NCBI RefSeq assembly: GCF_009906955.1
Contig: NZ_CP047656.1
Span: forward strand, 4,401,001 to 4,465,000
Direction of reading: 5' to 3'
Length of the DNA: 64,000 nucleotides
Origin: Paraglaciecola mesophila
GTDB lineage: Bacteria > Pseudomonadota > Gammaproteobacteria > Enterobacterales > Alteromonadaceae
Under the pieces are notes generated by a model. It was not told the DNA's origin, made no database searches, and saw only the letters and a list, made by a program, of their open reading frames with translations. Positions 17,639-26,403 of the stretch are shown one piece after another. The stretch's first letter is position 1, and each line of letters starts with the position of its first letter. A program made the translations under genes and the position numbers.

Positions 17639-18223
17639 CTATTTTTTACGATGTAATTCTCTGTTATGCATTTTGTGTTGCTCGCTTTTCTTCAGTAGAG
17701 CGTACACAGAAGCGTTACCACCATGATGGAGTTGGGCACTGTGAAAAGCGATCACTTGAGGTAACTGCACTAACCATTGGTTTACAGCACTTTTTAAATA
17801 GCCGGCGATCGGTTTACTTTGTTCGCCGCGTCCGTGCTTTATTAGCATGCAACGAATCCCTTTTTCTTGATTCAATCTGATCCTATCAAACAGTAATTGG
17901 CGAGATTTTTCGAAACTGCCTTGTTGTAGATTAAGCACATCGTCGATTGGGTATTTTCCCAAGCGTAGGTTTTTATACACTCCCTCTTGTACACCGTCTT
18001 GTTTAAAACCAATTATTTCGTCAGGTGCCACCAAGTGAGTAATTTCAACGGACAAGAAATTATTCGCTTTGTTTAATTGTTGCTCTAACGCTTTTCGTCT
18101 TAATTGTTGTGCGAGGCTTTTTTGCGCATGAGTTGTATTGACCTTGTCGTTAGGTCCTAACGGAGTGACATCACTCATGGCAGATAAAAAATCGTCACCT
18201 AGGTATTTTTCGTCAAACGACAT
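17639..18223 (-). CDS. Smr-domain protein (SmrA/YdaL-like putative endonuclease)
   Basis: The 194-residue protein matches the DUF of YdaL-type Smr proteins: an N-terminal helical part, GVQEGVYKNLRLGKYPIDD, then the Smr domain with LIKHGRGE and a C-terminal QVIAFHSAQLHHGGNASVYALL. Smr domains nick DNA or cut RNA. The start is ATG 18223, preceded by GGAGAGAA; an in-frame start at 18265 would add 14 residues. The usual Smr LDLH motif reads LNLQ here, so catalysis may differ. Divergent from the aminopeptidase gene. Confidence 0.8.
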   Translation of the reverse strand: MSFDEKYLGDDFLSAMSDVTPLGPNDKVNTTHAQKSLAQQLRRKALEQQLNKANNFLSVEITHLVAPDEIIGFKQDGVQEGVYKNLRLGKYPIDDVLNLQQGSFEKSRQLLFDRIRLNQEKGIRCMLIKHGRGEQSKPIAGYLKSAVNQWLVQLPQVIAFHSAQLHHGGNASVYALLKKSEQHKMHNRELHRKK

Positions 18224-18272
18224 ATTTCTCTCCATTAGAATATAAGCGGGATATTGGAGACTCACTTACACC

Positions 18273-18300
18273 AATATAAGGCTTAGTGAAGAAATTTCAA
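18273..18300 (-). promoter_or_regulatory. Candidate sigma-70 promoter of the Smr gene
   Basis: On the minus strand TTGAAA (18300-18295) and TATATT (18278-18273) are 16 bases apart, about 50 bases before the ATG. Confidence 0.45.
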
Positions 18301-18394
18301 TTTACAAAATACTGTATAACTAGCAAGGGGTAATAGTTCTGTTCTTGAATTGTCTATGCCACAATTTGCAGTGGACTAACCATTAGGAACAAAA

Positions 18395-20296
18395 ATGAAG
18401 TCAGCAATTTTAGCGACAACCATATCAGCCATTTTTGCGTTAAGCGGATGCGCAGGACAGAGTCATACCAGCCAAGCAAGTCATCCCAGCACTTCGAAGG
18501 CGTTGAGCAATACAGCAGTGAATATTGAAGCAGGCAAAGATTACCACTCTTTTTCTAACCCAGAGCAAATCAGAGTGACGCATTTGGCACTAGATTTGGA
18601 TGTGAACTTCGACAAAAAAATCATCTCAGGGGATGTAGAATTATCTGTTAAGCGCATGCAAGAAGGCAACAATACATTAATTCTTGATACCCGTGATTTA
18701 ACGATTAAGGGAGTGACAGTTAACGGTATGCCAGTGCCTTATTCTTTAGGCAAGGCAGATTCTTTCTTAGGGGCACCCCTTACGATCACTGTTCCAGAGG
18801 GAGCAGATAAAGTCACTGTATCGTACCATACATCGCCTCAAGCTTCAGGTGTGCAGTGGTTAACGCCTGCACAAACTGCAGGTAAACAGCATCCTTTCTT
18901 GTTTACTCAGTCTCAGGCAATTCATGCGCGCAGTTTTATGCCCCTGCAAGATTCACCACAGGTACGCGTGACTTACAATGCGACTGTACATACGCCGAAA
19001 GAGCTACTGGCGGTCATGAGTGCCTCGAACGACCCTGACACAGCCCGTGATGGTGTGTATGAGTTTACTATGCCCCAGCCAATCCCAGCCTATTTGATTG
19101 CCTTGGCGGTGGGGGATTTAAAGTTCAAACCCATGGGGAAACGCACCGGTGTGTATGCTGAGCCTGCATTACTTGATGCAGCAGCAGATGAGTTTGCCGA
19201 TACGGAGTCTATGTTAGAGGTGACTGAAAAAACCTATGGGCCATACCGCTGGGACCGATACGACTTGCTTATCCTACCTCCGTCGTTCCCATTTGGTGGC
19301 ATGGAAAACCCGCGTTTATCCTTTATCACGCCGACTGTGATCGCAGGTGATAAAAGCTTAGTATCACTGATTGCGCATGAGCTGGCGCACTCTTGGTCAG
19401 GAAACACCGTGACTAATGCCACCTGGCGTGACCTATGGTTAAACGAAGGTTTCACGACGTATTTGACCTACCGTATTATGCAAATGGTTTATGGTGATGA
19501 CAGATATAACATGGAAGCGGTACTTGGTCGCCAAGACTTGCAAGCAGATATCGACGCGTTACCTGAAGATGATCAGATCTTAGCCATCGACTTGCGTGGA
19601 CGCGATCCCGATGCGGTGTTCAGTAATATTCCTTATGAGAAAGGGGCCCTGTTTTTGCGAGAGCTTGAGCAAAAAGTCGGGCGTGAAAACTTCGATAAGT
19701 TCTTGCTACATTATTTTGAGCACTTTGCGTTTCAAAGTATCACCACCGATCAGTTTATGGCTTATCTCAATGAAACCTTGCTGACTGACTATGCAGATAA
19801 GTTGTCAGCCGATCGAATTCACCAGTGGATATTCGAGCCAGGTATTCCTAAAGGTGCGCCAGTACCCCACTCAAATGCATTTAAAATAGTAGATGACGCA
19901 CGGAGTCAATGGCTTAATGGTGAAATAGAAGCCAAAGCCATCGACGCTGATGATTGGGTTGTTCATCAATGGCTTTATTTCTTAAATAATATGCCAGAGA
20001 GTCTGACTCAAGAGCAGTTGGCTGAATTAGATGCGGCATTTGACTTAACCGAAAGTAAAAACAACGAAATAGCGCATAGCTGGTTATTAATGGCTGTAGA
20101 AAATTGGTATAAGCCAGCGTTACCTCGGGTGCACAGCTACTTAGTTAGTATTGGCCGCAACAAGCTGGTTAAACCAATTTACAAGGCCTTGTCGCAAACT
20201 CCAAAAGGCAAGATATTGGCGCAAAAAGCCTTCGCAGAAGCTAAGCCTGGTTATCACCCGCTAACAGTAAAAGCCAATGAAGGGTTTGTTGAGTAA
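18395..20296 (+). CDS. M1 family zinc aminopeptidase, lipoprotein, leukotriene-A4-hydrolase-like
   Basis: The enzyme removes N-terminal residues from peptides. It has a lipoprotein signal peptide with lipobox LSGC (Cys19), so it is probably anchored in the envelope. The exopeptidase motif GGMENP lies near 302-307, and zinc ligands HELAH at 328-332 with Glu351 in WLNEGF (HExxH-x18-E). The stretch RYDLLILPPSFPFGGMENPRLSFITPT and the C-terminal helical domain are those of the LTA4H-like bacterial aminopeptidases known from cold-water genera such as Colwellia. The length of 633 residues fits that group rather than PepN (about 870). A terminator follows. Confidence 0.92.
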   Translation: MKSAILATTISAIFALSGCAGQSHTSQASHPSTSKALSNTAVNIEAGKDYHSFSNPEQIRVTHLALDLDVNFDKKIISGDVELSVKRMQEGNNTLILDTRDLTIKGVTVNGMPVPYSLGKADSFLGAPLTITVPEGADKVTVSYHTSPQASGVQWLTPAQTAGKQHPFLFTQSQAIHARSFMPLQDSPQVRVTYNATVHTPKELLAVMSASNDPDTARDGVYEFTMPQPIPAYLIALAVGDLKFKPMGKRTGVYAEPALLDAAADEFADTESMLEVTEKTYGPYRWDRYDLLILPPSFPFGGMENPRLSFITPTVIAGDKSLVSLIAHELAHSWSGNTVTNATWRDLWLNEGFTTYLTYRIMQMVYGDDRYNMEAVLGRQDLQADIDALPEDDQILAIDLRGRDPDAVFSNIPYEKGALFLRELEQKVGRENFDKFLLHYFEHFAFQSITTDQFMAYLNETLLTDYADKLSADRIHQWIFEPGIPKGAPVPHSNAFKIVDDARSQWLNGEIEAKAIDADDWVVHQWLYFLNNMPESLTQEQLAELDAAFDLTESKNNEIAHSWLLMAVENWYKPALPRVHSYLVSIGRNKLVKPIYKALSQTPKGKILAQKAFAEAKPGYHPLTVKANEGFVE

Positions 20297-20330
20297 TCTG
20301 TTGTTATTTATCCGATAGCACTATGATTGA

Positions 20331-20356
20331 AAAAGGAGACTGCGGTCTCCTTTTTT
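20331..20356 (+). terminator. Rho-independent terminator after the M1 aminopeptidase
   Basis: Stem AAAAGGAGAC / GTCTCCTTTT with loop TGCG and a run of six T. The A-rich left side could also stop transcription from the convergent gene at 20435. Confidence 0.85.
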
Positions 20357-20434
20357 GTCTTTATTAAGCGGGGCGCTGACGGCCAGTGAATATCGCCCTA
20401 TCTGTTAACCGACTCAGGCTTTTTTGAACGGCTG

Positions 20435-21205
20435 CTACTGTGTCGTATTCACCGGTTGACTCGCCGATTTTAATTGATCTTCCGCACGTTTACGCCACTT
20501 CTCAAGTTCAGCTAAACGACCCGTTAAGCCATTGCTTGCTAACGCAGTTGACATGAGCTTTTCCTGCAAGCTGTTGACTTGTTGTTCCGTGTCTATGCCT
20601 GTTTGCTCAACTTTGTTCAACAACTCAGCTAAACGATTAGCTGTATTATTGGTGCTATCTAATTGTTCTTGTAAAAGGCCTACCGTGGTTGCGTTAACAT
20701 CGGTTTCACCTTTTACCGCACTTATCGATTGCTCTAGGGCGGTCTTCTGAGATTTCATGCTCGCTTCTAAATCTTTGATCTCAGATTGATTTCTGCGCCA
20801 CGCTGATGCCCAAAGCTTGTCCATCTGTTCCCAAAGCTCTTGAGTTTTGGCACTGAGTTCAGTCACTTTAACTTGCAAAGCAACTGCTGACTGGTCCATT
20901 TCTTCCCCTGTTGCCGAAAGTCGATTCTCTAAATCTCCAATTCGTTTTTGCGCTTCAATAATTACCAGCTTTTGTTGTTCAATGGTGTAAGCGGTGTAGC
21001 CTATACCTGCCGCTAAAATAATGATGAAAAAAAGCATGGACAACCAAGAAGGACCAGAACCTTTGCTTTTCGGCTCTTTGTTCTTAGTGGTAGATGACTT
21101 GCTCTTGTTCGACGGGGCAGGGCCGCGATTACGACGATAAGAATCGAGATCGTCTTTATCCAATACCATGGATGGCATTTCATCTTTTGGATTATCATTC
21201 GACAT
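20435..21205 (-). CDS. Membrane-anchored coiled-coil protein, unknown function
   Basis: A 256-residue protein with a polar, basic N-terminal cytoplasmic part (DLDSYRRNRGPAPSNKSKSS), one membrane helix at about 56-75 (LSMLFFIIILAAGIGYTAY), and a long periplasmic coiled-coil of Gln/Glu/Leu heptads up to the end. The layout (type II membrane topology with a coiled-coil) resembles scaffold or cell-wall-linked proteins, but no known family was recognised. A TATAAT-like -10 lies at 21250-21245 on the minus strand. Confidence 0.6.
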   Translation of the reverse strand: MSNDNPKDEMPSMVLDKDDLDSYRRNRGPAPSNKSKSSTTKNKEPKSKGSGPSWLSMLFFIIILAAGIGYTAYTIEQQKLVIIEAQKRIGDLENRLSATGEEMDQSAVALQVKVTELSAKTQELWEQMDKLWASAWRRNQSEIKDLEASMKSQKTALEQSISAVKGETDVNATTVGLLQEQLDSTNNTANRLAELLNKVEQTGIDTEQQVNSLQEKLMSTALASNGLTGRLAELEKWRKRAEDQLKSASQPVNTTQ

Positions 21206-21424
21206 AAATTGGTATTCATCCTCTAGCGAATTACAACTGGCCCGATTATAACGTTGATTGTATAGAAATTACCAAGTCAGTATCGCTTATCACTTTGATT
21301 AAACGAAAATTTGGGCTTAATGACTGCTTAGAAACATTCTGTCCCATTTAAACGCAGATATTTATTCGTCAAGTGACGATAGAAGCCAGATAGGAACATA
21401 CAGATAATAGGACGGGATAGAAAC

Positions 21425-21467
21425 AAAAAAATAGCCCTGACGTGGTTACCTAACCAGATCAGGGCTA
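21425..21467 (-). terminator. Rho-independent terminator of the TonB-dependent receptor
   Basis: Stem TAGCCCTGA / TCAGGGCTA (21432-21440 with 21459-21467). On the minus strand it is followed by a run of seven T. The receptor gene ends 32 bases before it. Confidence 0.85.
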
Positions 21468-21498
21468 CTTGCCATATCTTTACTACAATTAGCGCAAA

Positions 21499-23715
21499 CT
21501 AGAAGCTATAGGTTACGCCAATAGATGCCGTGCGTGATTTGTTAGGGCGCGCGCCATAAGGCTGACGGCTAACAATATCTTCTTCATCGGTTAGGTTCTC
21601 AATACGAGCAAAAACACGCAAGTCTGCATTCACATTGTATGAACCAGACACGTCGAGAATGAATGAGCTGTCTGTAACTTCAAATGCGTCGCATGATGCG
21701 CGGGTACACACGCTATCAACGAAAACTGCATTAAGATAAGTTGCCCATTTATTGCCTTCTAGGCCAATGGTCACTTGCCCCTGACTTTCTGGTATGTAAG
21801 GGATACTGTCGCCAGCAGAAACATCACCGAAGAAGTCAGTTCCAGAAATATCGGTATCAAATTCACTATCAATGTAGCTATATGTGAAGTTGAACGGAAC
21901 GCGAATACCGTTGAATTGGCCGAGCTCGGTTTTCAGTAAGAACTCAATGCCTTGCACAGTTGCAGCGTCACCATTGAACGCATCGCCGATTTCACAATTA
22001 CTACCTGAAGAGGCGGTACATACGCCTACTATGTTGTCGTAATCACTCAGAAAATATACGAGCTCGGCGTTCAAAGCGTCATTGTTGTAGCGAAAACCGA
22101 ACTCATAGTTAACTGCTTCTTCTTCTTTTGCTCCTGGCGAGTTACTTGGTGCAGTGAAGCCTTTATGGGCACCTGCGATAAGGTTTAGATTGGCATCGAC
22201 TTTGTACAACACACCTAAACCAGGTAACAAGACTGTGGTATCGTTTTCTCTATCATCTCGAAACACGCGCTCAGCACCATCGGTGTACCGGGTACGGCTT
22301 TGGCTGATATCTTCAAAACGTAGCCCTGGTGTGAATACCCAATCACCTAATTCGATGCGATCGTAAACATGTATCGCTAATGCATCAGCGTCTTGTACTC
22401 GGTTACCCGCGTTACCAAGCTCGCCTAAATCACTTAACAATAACTGGCCGTCTACCTGTTGATAAGTGCTGTTGCGCTGAAGACGATCTTCTTCGTCTTC
22501 ATGCAGGCGAACACCGAATTCAATGTGGTGTTTCGCTTCACCAACTTGCTTATCCCAATTCAAACCGAATTGAATTCCACGTGAATAGTACTCACGGCTA
22601 TTTGAGCGCAATTGAATACTGCCTGCTTCGGTATCTATGGTTCCATCTAGAATGCCTTGCAGCATGGCAACACTTGTGTCGCCGATTGCTTCATTATTAT
22701 TGATAGCCGAAATAACATTTGACCAACTGGTACTAGAGAAATCTTGTGCGTTGTCGCTTCCATCTAAGTCAATGCCTTCGGTTTTAAACCAATCACGTTC
22801 ATGGGTATTGTTGTAAGCAACAGCGGTAAAATTGAGATCTTTATTGATTTGATATGCATAGTTCAACATGACCTGAGTATGTTCAGTACTGATATTGTCC
22901 AGTGCTGACAAACCATAGCGACGCTGAGCATCGTCCGCAAAATCAGCATCGGTCAAACCTAGGTAGCTTTGCTCTGAGTCTTGATCTGTGTATTGCAATT
23001 TAAGCTCAACACTATGGCGCGAATTCTTCGGTGCATAGGCTAGTTTCATCGTCAGATCGGTTACATCTAAACCTGTGTCGTTGCTGCTACGGTCAATGTC
23101 TTGAAAGCCGTCCGATTGCCATTGGTGTGCCTCAAGTAAGTAACCAAAGCCCTTATCATTTTGTCCCCCTATCGTGGCATGCGCTCTATATGTTGCATCT
23201 TGGCCCGCTTCTAAAGTGACCTGCCCACTTTGCGTACTCGGAATTGGGGTGGAAAGCATGTTGATTGCTCCACCTATGGTATAAGGCCCTTGTGTAATAG
23301 CAGCTGGGCCTTTGACTACTTCAAATGCACTCATACGCCCAGCGGTTGGGAAGTAATAGGCCGATGGCGCAGAGTAAGGAGCAGGAGCAATCAACACATT
23401 ATCTTCGAGTAATGTGATGCGACCGCTGCGTTCTGTGGCAACACCACGAATACTAATATTAGGGCGAAGACCATACCCATCTTCTACTTGCAGAGAGACA
23501 CCTGGTGCTTGTCTAATAATGCGCTGAATATCTGTATAAGCGAATTTTTCTAGGTCTTGCTCACCTATATACTGAGCTGCTCCTGTCGCTTCCTGCGCTT
23601 TGAGTTGATTACCGTAAATAGTAACAGTTTCAATGGCTTTGTTATTTGGCGTTTCTTGTGCAATGGCTGAGAACATTGTCAGTGCTATAGAGGTAGCGAG
23701 TAGCGATCTTTTCAT
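21499..23715 (-). CDS. TonB-dependent outer-membrane receptor, FecA-like (iron chelate uptake)
   Basis: The 738-residue protein has a signal peptide (MKRSLLATSIALTMFSAIAQ), a TonB-box-like IETVTIYG, and a plug domain with IIRQAPGVSLQ, RPNISIRGV and the VVKGPAAITQGPYTIGGAINM segment. A 22-strand barrel ends in Phe (TASIGVTYSF). The plug sequence LLEDNVLIAPAPYSAPSAYYFP is typical of FecA-type ferric-dicitrate-like receptors, but the ligand cannot be read from sequence. Two close cysteine pairs in the barrel (VCTASSGSNC, VCTRASC) may be surface disulfides. It stands alone with no ABC transporter nearby. The promoter overlaps a Fur-box-like site, so iron repression is likely. Confidence 0.9.
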   Translation of the reverse strand: MKRSLLATSIALTMFSAIAQETPNNKAIETVTIYGNQLKAQEATGAAQYIGEQDLEKFAYTDIQRIIRQAPGVSLQVEDGYGLRPNISIRGVATERSGRITLLEDNVLIAPAPYSAPSAYYFPTAGRMSAFEVVKGPAAITQGPYTIGGAINMLSTPIPSTQSGQVTLEAGQDATYRAHATIGGQNDKGFGYLLEAHQWQSDGFQDIDRSSNDTGLDVTDLTMKLAYAPKNSRHSVELKLQYTDQDSEQSYLGLTDADFADDAQRRYGLSALDNISTEHTQVMLNYAYQINKDLNFTAVAYNNTHERDWFKTEGIDLDGSDNAQDFSSTSWSNVISAINNNEAIGDTSVAMLQGILDGTIDTEAGSIQLRSNSREYYSRGIQFGLNWDKQVGEAKHHIEFGVRLHEDEEDRLQRNSTYQQVDGQLLLSDLGELGNAGNRVQDADALAIHVYDRIELGDWVFTPGLRFEDISQSRTRYTDGAERVFRDDRENDTTVLLPGLGVLYKVDANLNLIAGAHKGFTAPSNSPGAKEEEAVNYEFGFRYNNDALNAELVYFLSDYDNIVGVCTASSGSNCEIGDAFNGDAATVQGIEFLLKTELGQFNGIRVPFNFTYSYIDSEFDTDISGTDFFGDVSAGDSIPYIPESQGQVTIGLEGNKWATYLNAVFVDSVCTRASCDAFEVTDSSFILDVSGSYNVNADLRVFARIENLTDEEDIVSRQPYGARPNKSRTASIGVTYSF

Positions 23716-23778
23716 TTTAATTTAGGTATCCGTTACTTTTGTGTTGATAGTGTGTCAAGCATGTAAAAAAGCGCAGGG

Positions 23779-23807
23779 ATAATATGTAAAGACAAAGGGT
23801 AATGCAA
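23779..23807 (-). promoter_or_regulatory. Sigma-70 promoter of the TonB-dependent receptor
   Basis: On the minus strand -35 TTGCAT (23807-23802) and -10 TATTAT (23784-23779) are separated by exactly 17 bases. The match is 4 of 6 and 5 of 6. It lies about 65 bases before the start codon. Confidence 0.65.
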
Positions 23808-23816
23808 ACTATTATC
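23798..23816. promoter_or_regulatory. Fur-box-like operator over the receptor promoter
   Basis: The 19-base word GGTAATGCAAACTATTATC matches the palindromic Fur consensus (GATAATGATAATCATTATC) at 14 of 19 positions. Both outer hexamers are nearly perfect. It covers the -35 box of the receptor promoter, the expected place for repression by Fe-Fur. Confidence 0.65.
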
Positions 23817-23960
23817 AATAACTTAAAGGGTGCAGGTGAGTAGTTATTTTTCAATGCGCAGAGGAATATTTTGTTGATTAATATAAAAGGCTTTAAAAAT
23901 ATCGCCTATTAGATTAACGCTAGTGAATTGGTGATATTCTGTGATGTTTTCGTTATTTAT

Positions 23961-24002
23961 AAAAAATAAAAAATAAAAAATAAAAAATAAAAAATAAAAA
24001 AT
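23961..24002. repeat. Heptanucleotide simple repeat, six copies of AAAAAAT
   Basis: Six perfect copies of AAAAAAT in tandem followed by AAAAGG. It lies about 155 bases upstream of the -35 box of the TonB-dependent receptor, in the gap between that gene and the tRNA. The remaining part of the 457-base gap (23816-23960, 24003-24172) shows no gene. Confidence 0.95.
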
Positions 24003-24172
24003 AAAAGGAATAGGTTGTGCCGAACATGCTTGTCTGTGACTAGCGTTACACAATAAAGCACTACGCAGGGAAGGAAAGGGTATGACATATTACGATTCGA
24101 AGAGACCAAATAGCTGCTTTGAGCAGGTGGCGATGGCTTCGATAAGTCAATTAGATTGTTCATAACGCACTT

Positions 24173-24247
24173 TGGTATCCCCACCTGGAATCGAACCAAG
24201 ATCTAGCCCTTAGGAGGGGCTCGTTTTATCCATTAAACTACGGGGAC
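24173..24247 (-). tRNA. tRNA-Arg, anticodon CCU
   Basis: On the minus strand a 75-base cloverleaf can be drawn. The acceptor stem GTCCCCG pairs with TGGGGAT (GU pairs at each end). The anticodon stem AGCCC/GGGCT encloses the loop CTCCTAA with anticodon CCT. The T arm has the TTCGATT loop, and CCA is encoded. It decodes AGG. A candidate -10 GATAAT lies at 24262-24257, 10 bases upstream. Confidence 0.95.
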
Positions 24248-24311
24248 TGCCTAAGCATTATCACTTTTTCTGCCTCGCTATTATTGCTTAGCACCGCTAA
24301 GAATGAAAGTG

Positions 24312-25481
24312 CTACTGGCGCGCAACGAAATCGTTTGCTTGAACATTCGCCAACGGTGCGCCAGATATTGATTTGACCAAGGCTGTGTCATTAAATACCT
24401 GTATCACTTTTAGCTTATTTGGATGAAGCTGCAATTGTTGGTGAAGGTTGCCTATCGGATCAATGAATTGTGCATGCTTAAACAAAGTGACCTCATCGCC
24501 GACTTGTACACCGTCTTGTTGACCAATATTTATCGTGACCTGTTCACTGTGCACTTGTAAAACGCGTGCGTATGTGGGTAAGCAACTTAATGCTTCATCC
24601 ATCAATGTCGCCTGTTCAGCTATCGCCGCGGTAACCGCTTTACCATATTGGGATTGCCATAATAGTTGACTAGTAGGGCTAACTTGCTGGTGTAAATCGA
24701 ACTCCCAAGGGCTATTGATTGCGATGTTTTCTTGTTTAAGTAACGCCGCGTTGTTGCCATCATAGAGGGAGAGTTCTAAACGAAAATTTCTGGTCAACGG
24801 CGCGTCTTGCCAAAATAGCAGGGCGTTTCGTGAAGTGCGCTCTACCGATAGTTCGGTAATCTCACCAATTAAAACATATTGGTTATCAGTACGCCGTGCG
24901 AGCGTGATGATGTCGTTTGTGATGTCAGGGCTTTGCGTTGACAAATAGTAGGGCTTTCGTTGCGTTATCTGGGCGAATCGACTCGTTTGATTAAACTGGT
25001 GTTCAAAGTGTTCGCTAATGGTTTGGCCAAACTCTGTTAGCCCTCCGGTAAGACCTTGTTGACGATCACGAATTGGAAACCATGTGCTGACGAGGCGCTT
25101 TTTGTATTGTGCTGCAGTACATTGGTTCTTATGCGCGAAGATGTCCGCTCGAATAGTAATCGTCACATAGTCATCGTGGTAGGTTTCGCTAATAAGCGCC
25201 AAGTCATTTACTTCACCACCACTGCGCACTTCGAAGCGGTCATTCTCCAATAACCCGTTCGACATAGCTTGAACACTGGTGATAGATGCCCCTGCAAACA
25301 TCAGAGCCTGTTTAATCGCTTCTTGTGTTGCTTGCTTTTTGGCTAAAGCTTTATTGCCATTATTAATTATTGCTTGCCCCGTCGCTTCAAACCACGCCGC
25401 ATTCGCCAGCATGGGTAAATAACTCGCTGCCAATAGCATTAAAGTAACAGCGGTAGCTAGAAATTGACGTAACTTAGGCAT
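24312..25481 (-). CDS. flgT: FlgT, flagellar basal-body H-ring protein
   Basis: FlgT builds the H ring around the basal body in polar sodium-driven flagella of Vibrio and relatives. The 389-residue protein has a signal peptide ending near LANAAW, then the FlgT N-terminal domain (AKKQATQEAIKQALMFAGASI, with the N..LLENDRFEVRSGGEVNDLALISE motif), a middle domain (TRRTDNQYVLIGEI) and a C-terminal domain with VTINIGQQDGVQVGDEVTLFK. The length is close to Vibrio FlgT (about 377). Divergent from flgP. Its presence suggests a polar, probably Na+-driven, sheathed or H/T-ring motor; that is inference from the family. Confidence 0.9.
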   Translation of the reverse strand: MPKLRQFLATAVTLMLLAASYLPMLANAAWFEATGQAIINNGNKALAKKQATQEAIKQALMFAGASITSVQAMSNGLLENDRFEVRSGGEVNDLALISETYHDDYVTITIRADIFAHKNQCTAAQYKKRLVSTWFPIRDRQQGLTGGLTEFGQTISEHFEHQFNQTSRFAQITQRKPYYLSTQSPDITNDIITLARRTDNQYVLIGEITELSVERTSRNALLFWQDAPLTRNFRLELSLYDGNNAALLKQENIAINSPWEFDLHQQVSPTSQLLWQSQYGKAVTAAIAEQATLMDEALSCLPTYARVLQVHSEQVTINIGQQDGVQVGDEVTLFKHAQFIDPIGNLHQQLQLHPNKLKVIQVFNDTALVKSISGAPLANVQANDFVARQ

Positions 25482-25656
25482 AAATAGTTTACTCGCTTAG
25501 AATGTTCGCAATCGGTCTTTTTGCGCCGAGTGCTAGTGCAAAGGACAAAGTAGACATTCGACATCTTTGTGTCATTGCATTGATTAAGCATTTTTCATAC
25601 CTATAAGGGACATTTAACAAAAAAATTTATTGATTCCCATGAAGTAACCGAATGTA

Positions 25657-25670
25657 GGTGCAGTTCTTGC
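25657..25670 (+). promoter_or_regulatory. Weak sigma-54-like site before flgP
   Basis: GG (25657-25658), ten bases, GC (25669-25670), with a good -12 half TTGC, about 75 bases before flgP. The -24 half (AGGTG) is poor, so this is tentative. Confidence 0.35.
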
Positions 25671-25745
25671 TAAGACCTATACCATACACATGATACTGGT
25701 CACAAAGCGGCAATTGCTGGTAGGCCTATTAGCACTGGAATCAAT

Positions 25746-26207
25746 ATGAAAAAATTATATTTTACCTTAATGAGCTTAAGCTTGGTGCTTGGCGGTTGTT
25801 CCTCTGTGTTTGATAAACAGGTTGAGTGGGAGGTAGTAGAACCACAAGAATACCCTGTGTTGTCCGCCATTGGGTATGCACCAATCAAGGGGCAACGAGG
25901 CGATACAGACTCAACTAAAATGCTAATGGCGATTAAAGCTTCTAAGCTCGATGCATATCGCGAACTTACTGAGCAGGTGTATGGCCAAAAAGTTGACGGT
26001 AGCCAAACATTATCTAATTTTTTGTTATCGGATGAGCGTTTATCTAGTTCGGTACAAGGGGTGATTCGTGGTGCGCGGGTAATCAAAAGTTACCCAGTGG
26101 GAGAGGACTTGTATGCCACAGAGTTAGAGTTAGATTTCAAACGTGTGTATGACATATATCTTTCTACTGCACGGCCTAAACGTGTGAAAGACGTTCATTA
26201 CTACTAG
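25746..26207 (+). CDS. flgP: FlgP, flagellar outer-membrane lipoprotein
   Basis: The 153-residue protein has lipobox LGGC (Cys18) and an LPP20-type domain (MLMAIKASKLDAYRELTEQVYGQKVDG, VQGVIRGARVIKSYPVG). In Vibrio, FlgP with FlgO stabilises the flagellum at the outer membrane (basal disk). The companion flgO, usually immediately upstream, is not here; the 264 bases before flgP have no suitable ORF. Divergent from flgT. Confidence 0.88.
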   Translation: MKKLYFTLMSLSLVLGGCSSVFDKQVEWEVVEPQEYPVLSAIGYAPIKGQRGDTDSTKMLMAIKASKLDAYRELTEQVYGQKVDGSQTLSNFLLSDERLSSSVQGVIRGARVIKSYPVGEDLYATELELDFKRVYDIYLSTARPKRVKDVHYY

Positions 26208-26403
26208 TCGTAAAACAGGCTTGCGGTATAGCCTAGGATTATTTAAGGAATTGGTATTACGGTGTTTTGCGGCAATTACTTGCCGCAATTCGTTCAATGC
26301 AACAAAAAAACACTCAATCATCGAGTCAGTACATACACTTAGCGCGGATGATTCCGGTTAACCAGAGAAGAATGAAATGGAGGAATACCTGCAACTGTGC
26401 AGA

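Noticed and set aside
17614..17880. Plus-strand ORF opposite the Smr gene
   Set aside because: It is the shadow of a gene with a clear family match on the other strand.
23844..24199. Minus-strand ORFs over the AAAAAAT repeat
   Set aside because: Their composition comes from the repeat (FLFFIFYF runs) and from the tRNA region; there is no start signal.
24173..24247. Integration of a mobile element at the tRNA-Arg gene
   Set aside because: No integrase, no repeat of the tRNA 3' end nearby, and both sides are ordinary chromosomal genes.
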